Both the position numbers and the translations under genes were made by a program. 64,000 nucleotides of DNA from Aphrophora alni. Taxonomy: Eukaryota > Arthropoda > Insecta > Hemiptera > Aphrophoridae. Each line of letters opens with the position of its first letter. The first letter of the stretch is position 1. Location of the stretch: NCBI GenBank assembly GCA_963513935.1, contig OY740765.1:78465054-78529053 (forward strand). Reading direction: 5' to 3'. Positions 12,521 to 24,195 of the stretch are shown here, piece after piece. The notes below the pieces were generated by a model, which worked only from the letters and a program-made list of their open reading frames with translations, was not told where the DNA came from and made no database searches.

Positions 12521-12859
12521 TACTCAAAAATGAGTTTTAATAACTGTACAGTGAAAGATTGGCTGAACTAATAAAACATTAAACAAAAACAGCTCGGAAA
12601 AAAACTGCCCTGGAGAAATGGCTGGACACGGCTAAGAACCACGAGACAGCAAGCTATCACGAATATGTGAGGGATTCTACAGTTCAACACAATCAGAAGA
12701 AGGCAACTCCTTTTGGAAGATTCCTGATAACTGGAACAATCAACTCAATTCAAAATGACCCTGCACTATTAACTTCTAAGAAACTTTTTTATAGATTCAC
12801 CCTCAGAACAAGGGAATATTGCAGATGATAACAATCAGGTTTTAGACACTAATTATAAT

Positions 12860-15180
12860 AGAGAACTTTTTATAGTGCATTAAAATATCCAATATGCCAT
12901 AAATAAAATAGATATTTTAAACTTTTTTTTTCTTTCTGAACTGAGTATTGATGTTTTGGTGACAACCGAGCAAAACTTTTAGAGAATACAACATTAATTG
13001 CTTTAATTGGGGGGGGGGGTTATAAATTAGCAAAGAGTTTTTGTAGAACAACATGAAATGGTGGGACAACTATTTTTATCAGGAGCTATATAACATTTAC
13101 TGACTTTTGACTTTGAATTTGTGGGTACTAAATTAAGATATCAATCTCAGAGTCTAGTTATTATGGGATTGTATACATGCCCTATACATGTATCCCAAAT
13201 TAAAAGGGCCAAGAATCTACATCCAGGTAATATAAAGCTTTTAAAATATCCTGTGCAAAATGAAAGTTGGGACAAATTAAATCATATTAATGGTGTAGGA
13301 GCAAAATTATTTTATTTTTTATATGAGTCATTCTTGTTCTTTTTAAATATAGCATGTCCATTAAAAACAGTAAAGACTAATATAAATAATAAGAGTTATA
13401 ATCAATGGATAACAAAAGGAATTCTAGTTTCCTGGCAAAAACTAAAACTATATTACGAAATCAACAAATCATCAATAAATAATAAATTATTTAGAGATTT
13501 TTACCAAAAATATAAAAAGATTTATAGAACAGTTATAAATCCTGCTAAATCATTTGAAACTAATAAAAAATAAAAATCATAGCTTCCAATAATGTTGCCA
13601 AGGCAACTTGGGAAGTTATAAATAAGTTGAAAACTAACACAAAAGTCAATGAATTATCAACAGAATAAGAAATAGGAGGTAGAATATGTTGTGATCCAGG
13701 TATAGTCTCAGATACATTTAATATTATCTTTAGCAGTACTGGACAATCAAGAAATACAAGGGGATCAGCTAATAAGAGGACCATTCGGATGCCAACTTCC
13801 ATGATGCTTTCACTTGTGTCAGGAAAATCACTGAGGTTTTAAGGCAATTAAAGTCAAAATATTACTCTGATATCGACGGTGTCTCCACCTGGCTCATTAA
13901 GCAATGTTCAGAAGAACTTGTAGAGCCCCTTCATAGTTTAATAAATTCATCATTTTCCGAAGGTGTTTTCCCCAGTAAATTAAAAGCTCAAAAGTTATTA
14001 CTTTATTTAAAAAGGGTGAGAAACTTGATGCTAAAAATTGTCAACCAATTTCCTTGCTGACAGTGTTCAGCAAAGTTTTTGTGAAGCTTTTCCTAATCAT
14101 GCAGTTGGGCTTCTTGGGAAAGTTTCATATTATATCAAAAAATCAGTTTGGATTTCTAAAAGGGAAATCAACAACTGATGCGATTGTTAATTTGATTGAC
14201 TATATTGTTCAGGGTCTCGATAAATGTGAAAGGGTTATAAGTATTTTGCTCAATCTGTCCAAGGCTTTCGACCCAGTACATTTTAAATTAATGCTTGGAG
14301 AAAATTGAACGGATTGGAGTAAGTGGAACAGTTTTATTTTGGGTAGACATTTATTTGTACACTAGGACTCAATGTGTATAGGTTTCAGGAAGGCTTTCTA
14401 ATATGATCCTAATTAACTTTGGAGTCCCACAGGAATCAGTTTTAGTACCTGTTTTATTTATTTCATATATAAATGATTTATGTTCATCTGTATGTATTGA
14501 TAAATTGGTTCAGTATGCAGATGATACAACGATTAGCTGACGAGCAAGAAATGCTCAAATGCTTGAACTAAAAGCTTTTATTGAAGTCAACGCCATAAGT
14601 CAGTACTTTACTGAAAAATATTTAACTGTCAATAAAGACAAAACAAATTATTTATACTTTAATTTAAATAAAAACAGTGCAGACCTCAACCCAACTGTTA
14701 TGTTGGGGGATAGTATAATAGAAGAGGTAAGTTCTGCTAAATTCTTGGGGTTGGTCATTGACAACTGGCTAACTTGGAAATGTCAGACAGTATTTGCAAA
14801 AGAGCTTTGGTCTGGAATTTTCGTATTAAGAAATCTCAGAAGCTATTGTAATATTTCCCAATGTTAATGGCTTACAATAGCCTTATATATCCTCACTTGA
14901 ATTACAGAACCATAGTATGGAGTGATTGTTCATCTCAACAAGTGAAAAGGTTCTTTTATATTACAAAAAAAGCAGTACAGCTTGTAGCACATATAAATAA
15001 TTTTGGGTCGTGTAGAAATGCTTTTTGAGAGCTAGGAGTATTGACAATTGAATTGTATTGAAGTAATATTGTACATTAAATACAAGTGTCAGACAACACT
15101 GAATAAGGATGTACAAGATTATGATACCCGATTTAAAAGTTACTTACACCTAGACCAACACAGGCTCAATAACAAATAAT
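12860..15180 (+). pseudogene. LINE ORF2: endonuclease and reverse transcriptase, fragmented
   Basis: The endonuclease N-terminus is visible at about 12865-13130 (NIQYAINKIDIL, then SIDVLVTTEQNF, then GGTTIFIR). The C-terminal half of the nuclease appears deleted, because the next segment (13121-13573) jumps to the linker with QWITKGILVSW. Reverse transcriptase follows: SYYSDIDG-like finger near 13865, SKAFDPVHF at about 14262-14290, [14 protein letters not shown] near 14425, and the catalytic YADDTTIS at 14514-14537. The thumb-like segment NYLYFN/AKFLGLVIDN is at 14640-14760, with the YPHLNY region near 14890. There are at least five frame breaks. The order and motifs are those of Jockey/CR1-type LINEs. 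Confidence 0.85.
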
Positions 15181-15535
15181 GAATCAAATATATATATTTT
15201 TAACATACCACGTTTTTAAAGCGGACTAAAAAGTATAAAATAATTTTTCATGACCCTTCTGATTGGGTGTGGGCATGTGCTGAAGTTTGTAAGTATTGAG
15301 TTTTAGTGTTAAATCCTTGTAAAAATTTATATGTGTATATTAATGATTTGTAATACTTTTGATTTTATTTCTGTTGTGTTAAATGTCCTCAAATTAATGT
15401 TCTTGTGCTAATAAAAATTGTATAGTTGTTAGATTTTAATATTTTTGATGTTTTACTAATTTTTAATAATTGTAATTTATAATGCCGTGTCTTATACAAG
15501 CTGTTCTGTTCTAAAGACAATTATAATAACTAAAT

Positions 15536-15905
15536 AAATCCAGGTGTATAATGCAGGGATATAGATATCCAGGCATATAATACAGAGGTATGGACACCCA
15601 GGCATATAATGCAGGAAGATAGACACCCAGGTATATAATGCAGGGGTATAGATATACGGCCATTTAATTAATTCTATGGCATATACACCCTGACATATAA
15701 TGGAGGGGTCTATACGCCTCAGGCATATACAGGGATACATTCAGGCATATAATGTAGGCATATACATCCCCTAGTATATAATATAGGGGCATATACATCC
15801 TGGTATATAATGCAGGGGCTTAGACACCCAGGTATATAATGTGGCAGCATAGACACCCAGGAATATAATGTGGGGGCATAGACACCCAGGTATATATTAC
15901 ACTTA
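15536..15905. repeat. 29-bp minisatellite array, right part
   Basis: About twelve copies of the unit seen at 10400-10830 (for example GACACCCAGGTATATAATG). Its presence on both sides of the LINE shows that the LINE sits inside the array. Confidence 0.9.
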
Positions 15906-16685
15906 TTTAATATAATGCCTTACAATGAAGATATATAATGTTACTTTATTTTATTATTGTATTTCATATGTTTCAAACATTTGAATTGTGATGTGTTTTG
16001 AATTTATACACAAGCAATTGTTTGACGTGGATGACATAATATCCCATAGTTGTTAAGAATGTAGACAGACTCATTTTTAATTTGTTCTATAAAAACATTC
16101 TTAGTTTTAATAGTTCAGAAAAAATGTTGAAAAGGAAGATATTAATAGATATTTTTACCCCTGGGTGTATAAATAGAGGCTGGCCTCTACACAAAAGTGA
16201 TTACTTTTTACTTTCTTAAACTATACATTGATAGTAAGCATTGTGGTGATGAAAAAAATGGATTTTGATATTTACATGGATATATTCGTTTTTGTCCATT
16301 TGTCCACTATAACAAAATTTTGTGTCTGTATATACCTCCTCAATCACCAGAAACCTTTGACTGATTCTGCTCAAAATTGGTACATTAGAGGTTTTGTTTT
16401 TTGGCTTAAAATTATACAGGTAAAATACAATAACATTTTCCACATTCGGCTGTCACAAAAAGCTTGGTTTTAATCATTTTACAAACGAGCTTAATGTTAG
16501 CAGACAATACGATACTACTTAAAAATTATGAATCATATCAACATGAGGATAACTTTTGCAGTAATATTTGAAGGAGCAATGTTAATTCAAATAAGTGTGG
16601 AGGCAAAGCCTTGAAAATCCAAAGTGAACCCAACCCCCATTTCAAGTATTTTCATAATTGATTCCAATCTAAAATTCCATTTTGA
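15906..16685. other. Unassigned A+T-rich sequence
   Basis: No recognisable feature. Open frames at 16216-16473 on both strands overlap each other and have no motif. Confidence 0.5.
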
Positions 16686-16850
16686 ATATCAGATCTCTCT
16701 TGACCAACTCTTGTTCTTTTCTGACCCTGACTCTATTACAGTATTCTAGGCCTAGGAGTCTCTATTTTATGCTCATTTCTTCCTATTTTATAAGGCGATG
16801 ACAACCAAGGATTTTTACCTTTAAATAACAACAACAACATGTAAAGGCAA
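16686..16850. repeat. Dispersed repeat, copy 2
   Basis: Second copy of the sequence at 6040-6215, in the same orientation (CCAACTCTTGTTC ... TATTACAGTATTC ... TAGGAGTCT ... ATAAGGCGATGA). It contains one TAGGCCTA palindrome at 16747. Confidence 0.75.
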
Positions 16851-17457
16851 AATTTCAGGTGAACAGGATATTTTTATTATCAATTATAAACATTTCTTAT
16901 AATTTATATTTAATAATTTTGAAAGACATTGTTAATATTAACCTACCCTTGTTTAAGTGTAGATACTCAGCCCCAGGGGTTTTATCATGTTATTCTATAT
17001 ATCAGTAATGAATTTACCAAGCTGAGAAGACAGAGGGTCCTTGGAGTATAGTATGTTTGGTAAGAGGCATGTTAATCATCTCCAAAATTGGTCAGGAACC
17101 ATCTCCTCAGGCTCCTGAAGGTGGGTGTTGAGTTAACAAAAGAATTTTTCTAAAGTCTTTTTTAACCTGCTTCCAAATTCACTCCCAATTTTGTTCGAGG
17201 GAGGGGTTGGGGGCACGTCACAGTGGAGCCAATACAAAGCAAACTTTCTCTTGGAGGACAAGCCAACGTTGCCACATTTCTGGAAGGAATTTTTGTTTGC
17301 CAGTTGCGCCTAATATTTCGATCTGTGCAGAACTAGTAATTCGTGATTGTTCTCGTCAGTTCTGTGTAGTTTTGTAACATATAATTGTGCATATAAAGGA
17401 TTAGTCTTAATAGTGAAAATAGTTAGTTATTTTAATAAAACTGTTTTAAAATATAAA
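16851..17457. other. Unassigned; probable 5' part of the mariner-type element
   Basis: No coding signal. It directly precedes the transposase, so it likely contains the element's left end, but I could not match it to an inverted copy downstream of 19011. Confidence 0.35.
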
Positions 17458-19011
17458 ATGGCAGAAGACAATGGGACTCGCAGGAAAAGGGGTAGAGCTC
17501 GAATTCATCCTGTTGAAGATACTTCTCCCTACAGAAAATGTGGTCAAGGTACACCCTACAGAGGACAAGCACGTGAGTTAGTAGTTCGAGTCAGAAATTA
17601 TTTTTTGCAAGAAAAAGACAATAATGGACCTCTAGTTGGAATAGAAAAGGTTCTCGGTAGAACTTCTGCCGCCCTGCATATTAACAAGAGCACAATAGTA
17701 AATATTTGTAAGAAAAATTTGAGAAGGAGGGAACAGTATGTTACAAACGCCAAATAAGATAAGACACTGTAAAAAACGTGTAACAGCAATTGATCCCTTC
17801 CAGCAGGACGCAATAAGAATCCATATTTATGGGTACTACACGAGAAAAGAATATCCCACTTTAAAAAAATTGCAAGTATCCCTCAATGAGGCTGAGTTGT
17901 TCAAAGGAAGCCGCTCATCCCTACACCTGGTATTAAAACGTTTAAGTTTTGCCTATAAAAAAATTAATAAGCGGCGCATTCTCCTGGAGCAAGAAGACAT
18001 TGTAGCAAAGCGCTGTAAGTTTCTTAGGGATATTAAGAAAGAAGAATTCAATGGTATTGTATGGCTAGACGAAACCTGGGTTAATATTGGCCACAGTCAA
18101 ACAAAAACATGGACGGACGATACCTTATTAGATACCATGCCTGTACCACTAGGTAAAGGGGGAAGACTGATTTTACTGCATGCTGGAACAGCTGCAGATG
18201 GATTTGTACCCAACTCGCTTTTATTGTTTTCTTCAAAAGACTATCATGAAGAAATGAATCACGAAAAATTCTTCAACTGGTTTGAACAGTCATTAATGAA
18301 AAATCTTGCCAAACCTTCTAGTATTGTAATGGACAATGCCCCGTACCACTCCAAGGTATTGGATAATGCCCCTACGACAAATTCAACAAAACACGATATT
18401 ACAGATTGGCTTCGACGAAAAAATGTATACGAAGAGGAGATTAAAAAGGCTGAACTGCTTCAATTGGTTGCACTGCACAAGCCAAGGTTTCAAACCTACA
18501 TAATCGATGAACTGGCTAAAAAGAATGCTCACAAAATAGTTAGGCTACCACCATACCCCTGCTACTTTAATAGTATAGAGTTAATTTGGGCTCAAATAAA
18601 AGGTTATGTGGCAACCAATAATAAGTTGTTTACTTTGACAGAAACAAGGAAACTGACTCATGAGGCCAATAAGCAGGTCAAGAAAGAAAACTGGGAGAAA
18701 GTTGTAAACCACACAAAAAATGTTATAATGAAGCATGGGAAAAAGAAGGAATTTTAGAGGAATTGGTGGAAAGACTTGTCATAACATTAAATGAAGACAG
18801 CAGCTCAAGTGGAAGCGAGTGTTCAGACAGTGAAGATTGTGAGAATGAAGCAGTTGAGTGTAACGATGATATTATTTTGTATATTACTGACGACAGTTTC
18901 GAGGTAGATCGATGCCTGCAAGATCTGCAAGAGTCGCCTTCAACAGATCTATATGGGATTAATCCACTTTCCCCATATAACGAGAGAGTTCTGGGACTTT
19001 CAGAATTTTGA
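17458..19011 (+). pseudogene. Tc1/mariner-type transposase with long D-E spacing (DD82E-like), two frameshifts
   Basis: Start chosen at 17458 (MAEDNGTRRKRGRARI). The first frame closes at 17757 and the protein continues one frame over from 17723-17738 to 18757. A second shift near 18730 leads into the tail (WEKEGILEELVERLVI, then an acidic DSSSS tail) ending at 19011. The N-terminal part is a basic helix-turn-helix-like region. Catalytic residues are D in WLDETWVN (18068), D in VMDNAPYHS (18332) and E in SIELIWAQ (18578). E is the 82nd residue after the second D, far longer than classic DD34E/DD34D. This places it with long-spaced IS630/Tc1/mariner transposases; the group I recall as DD82E (Sailor) is the best guess. 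The reading frame is otherwise clean, so the copy is fairly young. Terminal inverted repeats were not identified. Confidence 0.85.
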
Positions 19012-19833
19012 AGACTGTATAAAGCTAACGTGAAAACATTGTAAAACTATGTAAGTTAGATTTTGTATTAAAATGTAATTATAAATTTATGATTTATTTG
19101 AGTGACACAGATTATTTCCCCAATTTTATTTTGATAATGCTGTGAATTGAAATAAAACCTAATGAACAATTTTAAAATACTTTAGCTTCTACTACTTAAA
19201 AATATTTAAACATTTCTGTAAAATGTAAATGCAAATGCTTCAAAATGCAATTTGAAAATATATAATTTTATTTTAATAACACACAGAAAACATCTAACAA
19301 TGGAGTTATATTTTACACCGAGACTTAGTTTTAATAACGGATAACCATTTTTCAATCCAACTATTCTCGGTGTCAGTTAAGAATAATAAAGGGTGTTATA
19401 TATTTTTATATAAGTTTTTTCTCTCTAAGTATCATGAATAAGATGCATTTACTGTGATTAATATACTTATATGCTACATCATGATTGATTGTAACAAACC
19501 TACAATATTTTGTTCAAACTGTATAAACCAACATTATTCCACTACAAGTACCAACTTGGCCGTTACTCATGCATCAGGGCAGTCGTACAAACTGACAACA
19601 CTGTCCCCCTCTACTCATCTTTTCACCAATCATCCCGATTCGGAAGCAAGTTTAAACAAACTTTAGTTTGATTTTGCTTTACTGATATAATACGACTCTT
19701 TACTCATCTCAATTTTCTATACATTATTCTTATCTATCCTAAAGGTTGGAGAACAATAAAGCCCAGTGGGGTTGAGATACAACTAGGCAACTGCATTTCC
19801 ATCCCTGTTATATACATACATTACCAGTATAGA
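19012..19833. other. Unassigned; small hairpin at 19316-19374
   Basis: Probably includes the right end of the mariner-type element. ACACCGAGA (about 19315) and TCTCGGTGT (about 19367) form a 9-bp inverted pair around a 40-bp loop. Nothing else recognised. Confidence 0.35.
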
Positions 19834-20543
19834 ATAACCCTTAGCACGCGTATGACAGTATTTCACGTAACCCTCAACTTGACTGGTAACGCGTATGACG
19901 GGATATCTCGATTCAACACTATTTGACTTCTGCTGGTATTTTTAATTCGTTTAAAGTCCAATAGAGTGCAGGGAAATGTCCTATTGGTATAATGTGACAC
20001 TCCCACTACGGTATTTGTTCTCAATCACCTGTCCTTGGTCTTTATTTGGTTGTTATAGCAACCAGGCGCCATTTTGTGTTCTGCCCCAGCGCGTATAACG
20101 TGATTTCTTGTTCTACTACGACTGTCAGTTGTGAAATGTTTTGTGTCAGCCTTATAACTGCTATGGCTGTTCATTGTTGATTTGTTTAGGCTGTATTATT
20201 GTTTATATTATGTATATTTAGTCTATATCAGTAATTTTTTTGATGTCCTGAATGTAGGTAATTATTATGAGCAGTAGAAAGATATTTTTTATACAGTTTG
20301 TTGATTTTTCTCAAAATCTTTTTTTAGTAAAATTTATTTGTTTGATGAAATTCAGGTTATTTTGAATTAAATAGTAGGCCTACTTTTATATAAAAAGCCA
20401 ATCTACATTTTTTTTTTTACCAAATATATCTGTAAGAACCCAAAATCAAATAGAACTTTAAACAATTACAAAAAAAAAAAAAAATTCTAATAGCACGTTA
20501 TGAGTAAATAGCCTAAATTGTTATTCAGCGTGCTAAGGGTTAT
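19834..20543. mobile_element. Non-autonomous inverted-repeat element, piggyBac-like
   Basis: A perfect 16-bp terminal inverted repeat ATAACCCTTAGCACGC stands at 19834-19849, with its complement at 20528-20543. The CCC...GGG core is 702 bp. Ends of the CCCTT type next to a TTAA-like tetranucleotide suggest piggyBac; the flanking tetramers here read ATAA and TTAT, each one base off TTAA. Inside the left end ACGCGTATGAC is repeated at about 19846 and 19890. There is no transposase frame. Confidence 0.65.
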
Positions 20544-21894
20544 GTCAAACAAATAATTACAAATTTCTGATGCAGTTATATATTCCTTATGCAATATAAT
20601 AGAAGGAGGGGGAATAGAAAGTTATTGTTAAAATATTTGTTAGGTACTGTTTTTAATAATTATGTAAAACTGAGTTTGACCAAAATAATTTTTTTTTTTT
20701 AATTTCTCGTTTAGCCCCAAATTCTTATGGGTGAAATTTAAGTGTTGTAAAGTATACTAGTTGTTAACTTTTTGCAAAACTTTTACAGTTGTAAAAACAA
20801 TATTTTTAACATAAAGTTATGTTAGTTTGTAAAATAGAGTATTGATAGATCAATGGATGAGATTAGTGAAAATGGTTGACAGGAGATTCTCTATTTTTTG
20901 TGTGTAAACTTTGTTTTAGGTCTTTTATACAAATGTTGAATGTCATGAACAAACAATGAAAAGCGGGATCATTAGAAATTAACATTTTACTATGCAAACA
21001 CTGCACCTGAAAAAACCTATCAGTTTGTAAATTTTTTTTACGCATTGTGAAGGATTACAGGTTATGTTCATTCATGAATATCTGTTGATAAAGATTAATC
21101 TAACTATTTACAACTTTGTCCTTGATTTGAACTTACTATTAAACTAAGGTTCTATGTACAAATTGTTGGATTAAAATTCTGTTCTTAACCAAACAACTCT
21201 TATCATACATATGTAGTAAAAAATAAGTAAAAAACAGAAGCACAATTTCCTCCTTCACCCTCAATTTTCAAATTACATCTTGTGGTGATTACCACCACTC
21301 CCCTCCCCTTCGCAAATCTGGACATATCCGCCCGGCTAGCTGATAAGACCAGAGTAATGCTCGAGACAGCTGTGACTAAGGACGTCTTCAGCGATCTTCC
21401 TAATTATATTATAGTGCGATAAATTTCTATCATGCGTTGCTAAACCCGTTCGGCCCTTGGGTTTATATCTGGGCGCATCGCGATATTGGTTATCGTAAAA
21501 TAATTAGCCGAACTATATGCGGCTACGTTAGGCCCTGCTATAGACCGACATGTTGTTGCAATACAGTGTAGTTAATATTAACATTGGTATTAGTGTAATT
21601 GTCTTATTTTTAGTTAATTAGTTTCTAGTAATACTCGTCAAAAATGGCTAGCCTAAGTTGAGATTCGCCCAGTGTACTATATTGATTTTACCACACGATC
21701 AGGACCCGGTAATACATTATCAAAGTAGATCCGCGGACTCACCCAAATCGTGCCCCCAAATTCAATACCCATACTCTTGCTACCGTTGCAATCTATAGGT
21801 ATCAAAATTTACAAAAGATAAAATATACATTAAACAAATAATGAGATTGATTTTATAGAGAGCATAATATTCAAATGGTTAAAATGAATTCAAT
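20544..21894. other. Unassigned; GC-richer patch at 21290-21560
   Basis: No gene recognised. The patch near 21290-21560 is richer in CpG than its surroundings but shows no open frame or repeat partner. Confidence 0.4.
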
Positions 21895-22090
21895 TTTAAC
21901 TAACTCAATGATACATTAGCCACCATAAGTCAATTATAACAAATTCAATGATACAATAGCTACCATAAGTTTCTTATAACCAACATTGACACACTAGCCA
22001 CCATAAGTCAATTAAAACCAAATCAATGATACACTAGCTACCATAAGTCAATTATAACTTACTCAATGATGCATCAACCATAAGCGGATT
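21895..22090. repeat. About 40-bp tandem repeat, five copies
   Basis: The anchor CCATAAGT recurs at 21923, 21963, 22001, 22041 and 22078 (last copy truncated to CCATAAG). Between anchors are CAATTATAAC and TCAATGATACANTAGC. Copies are roughly 80 percent alike. Confidence 0.85.
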
Positions 22091-22186
22091 TTAACTAAGT
22101 AATTGTAAATGTTATTATTTTATTTTTTAGCATATCTCTGTAACCTTGAGTGGAAGCCAACATGAGAGTTGTTGGGGGGGGGGGTA

Positions 22187-22350
22187 TCCCTGATCACAGT
22201 TGCAATTTGCTAATTCCCTAAGTGTAAGAGGGACTCTGTTAAAGGATCCTTGAATTAGGAGGTTAGGGGAGGACATCCATAATCACAATTATAATTGGTT
22301 CATTCCATAACTATAAAAAGGACTGTGTTAAAAACATCCTTGCATTCTTC
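22187..22350. repeat. Degenerate two-copy tandem repeat, about 88 bp
   Basis: ATCCCTGATCACAGTTGCAA ... CTCTGTTAAAGGATCCTTG is echoed by ATCCATAATCACAATTATAA ... CTGTGTTAAAAACATCCTTG about 88 bp later. Confidence 0.55.
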
Positions 22351-22458
22351 AAGGTCTATAATGAGGGACTCAATGCAAATGAGTGGAGGAAATTTGAAGA
22401 GTTTAACAAGGGGGTGATAAATGATGTGACCATATCTGTTGACTATGCATCAGCAAAA

Positions 22459-22496
<38 letters not shown>

Positions 22497-22500
22497 TAAA
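22459..22500. repeat. (TAA)n microsatellite
   Basis: About a dozen consecutive AAT/TAA triplets. Confidence 0.95.
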
Positions 22501-23284
22501 AGTTTGCATTAGCTTTAAGTTCAGAAATGTTCCAGGTAAAGTAATAAAGTATCTCTCAATGAATAGGTAGGATAGGTCTATTATCTAGAGACTGCCCAGT
22601 GAGATGCTACTTAAAAATAATGGGGTTGGAAAACTAAATGTCTGTTTATTCTGCTCCTACTGAATGAGACAACAGGCAATAGAGATCTAGCATACTTGGA
22701 AGGTTTATTATGGGGTTTGAAGTCTTAATGGGTTCTGATTCTAAGATTCATATGGGTTTTATAATCCTAGGGATGATAATCGATCATTTTTTGGTTTGCA
22801 GTGTAGAAAGGCCTTGCAACCCAAAAGGGAAATCGGTTTAAATTTTACAACCAGCAAAGTGTTTTCTCGATATTTGTTTTGTAATTTTATTGTTAATATT
22901 GTCAGTGTAATATGTAACATTTAATTTAGTGTTTTTGTAAAGACAAGCATTTCTGACTCTAATTTTATATATTTACTCAAAAACAACAATAATTAAAACA
23001 GGATCTGCATTTGCCAATATTAAGGACTAGAGATTAGATATATAATCAAAAAAGTTATAAAAATATTAACACTGTTTTGATAAAGGTGAGGGACTTCACA
23101 GTTGATCATAATCTATTATCTACTACTTAGCAACTCCAACAGAGAAATAATCATGTTTAAACAATATTAATATAAAATTACTAAATTCTTAAAATAAGAA
23201 CTTTTTTAGCTATGCATATTTACAAGAAAATTGCATGCATAGTTATTTGAGATAAAATATTTATAATTATTAAGTGAAACTTAC
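22501..23284. other. Probable intron sequence downstream of the filamin exon
   Basis: In the minus-strand sense this follows the donor site at 23279-23284. It is A+T rich and no further exon is recognised. Confidence 0.45.
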
Positions 23285-23420
23285 AGTGAAAGTATAAAAC
23301 CCTTCTGGAACTGGTTGACCACCAAACTTGACACTTAATGTATAATCCCCTGCATCTTTCACTGTGTAATAGATAGTAAATGTACCATCACCATTGTCTT
23401 CAATATCAATGTCCAAATCA
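23285..23420 (-). CDS. cher: Filamin (cheerio) internal exon encoding part of an Ig-like filamin repeat
   Basis: Read on the minus strand, 136 bp are bounded by an acceptor (TTACAG before 23420) and a consensus donor GTAAGT (23284-23279). One leading base completes a split codon, then 45 codons follow without a stop and end in phase 0. The peptide contains DLDIDIEDNGDGTFTIYYT, DAGDYTLSVKFGGQPVP and FYTFT. The NGDGT[FY]T-x-Y and G-DYTL-V-FGGQ-VP pattern is the hallmark of filamin repeats. Filamins are actin crosslinkers and scaffolds at cortex and ring canals; each repeat is an Ig-like domain of about 96 residues, so this exon is roughly half of one. The intact frame and perfect splice sites argue for a live host exon. 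No other filamin exon was recognised, implying very long introns or a window mostly outside the gene. Confidence 0.85.
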
Positions 23421-24195
23421 CTGTAACATATACAAAAATACACATTTTATTATTATTTGTATTACAAATTGTATTGAGGAATTAATGCATATACATACAA
23501 GGTATGTTATTATGAGACTTTTTTCTATCTTTGAGAAGGTATAGAGAACTGAATATGATCACTTTGGCAGAGATGTTGGATGTGTCTGAACTTTCGTGGC
23601 AAACATCAATACTGTTAGGAACGGCCTCTCAAAACTGCCTGGGTTCTTTAATTTTAATTAAAATCAGTGGTTCAATGTTTTATTAGCTTTTATTATCAAC
23701 ATAAAACTTATGTCTATTTTCCTGATACTTTAATACAATACAAAAATAAAAATACAATCAAATGAACAATATTCAAACTAAGTATTCATTACTCAAAGCC
23801 CAGAAGTGTTCCAACTATTGTTACTCTTTTTACAGATGAAATTACTGATTTTACTGGTGCCTTTATACGCGGCCTGTATCTCCCAAGCACCAAAAGATCC
23901 CCTCCACATTGTGCTGGCTGCTTATATATGTTTTGTTGCCTCTGGTGCTCTACTTTCGTTGCAAGTCAAGCATTTCAACACTTTTTCAATTCTTTCACAA
24001 TAGTTGGGTCATTCTGAGCTTTGTATGATATAATCCTAACATAATTTACTTATTATAATAACTTTAACTAAATATATTCCTAACAATACTCTCTTGGTCG
24101 TTTAGTTGATTGTGAGTAATAAGTTATTGCAGTTGTGTTTTCTATTGTGTGCTGGAATACTGCTAAGTTTAAGAGTTGAGTAACATGTCAATAGA
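23421..24195. other. Probable intron; weak small open frame at 23836-24003
   Basis: This lies upstream of the filamin exon in the minus sense. A plus-strand frame beginning MKLLILLVPLYAACISQAP after a TTTTTACAG tract looks like a signal peptide but is only 55 codons. Another frame through the same bases is also open, so I do not call a gene. Confidence 0.35.

Larger units (their letters stand above)
10831..15535 (+). mobile_element. Decayed non-LTR retrotransposon (LINE) with PHD/esterase ORF1 and APE-RT ORF2
   Basis: About 4.7 kb between two blocks of the same 29-bp minisatellite. The order is 5' leader (to 11446), ORF1 (11447 to about 12520), ORF2 (about 12860 to about 15180) and a 3' tail ending in a TAA/AAATAAA-like stretch near 15530. 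Domain order and motifs fit the Jockey/CR1 group of insect LINEs. Exact ends and a target duplication could not be fixed because the flanks are repetitive. Both reading frames are broken by many stops and frameshifts, so the copy is dead. Confidence 0.85.
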
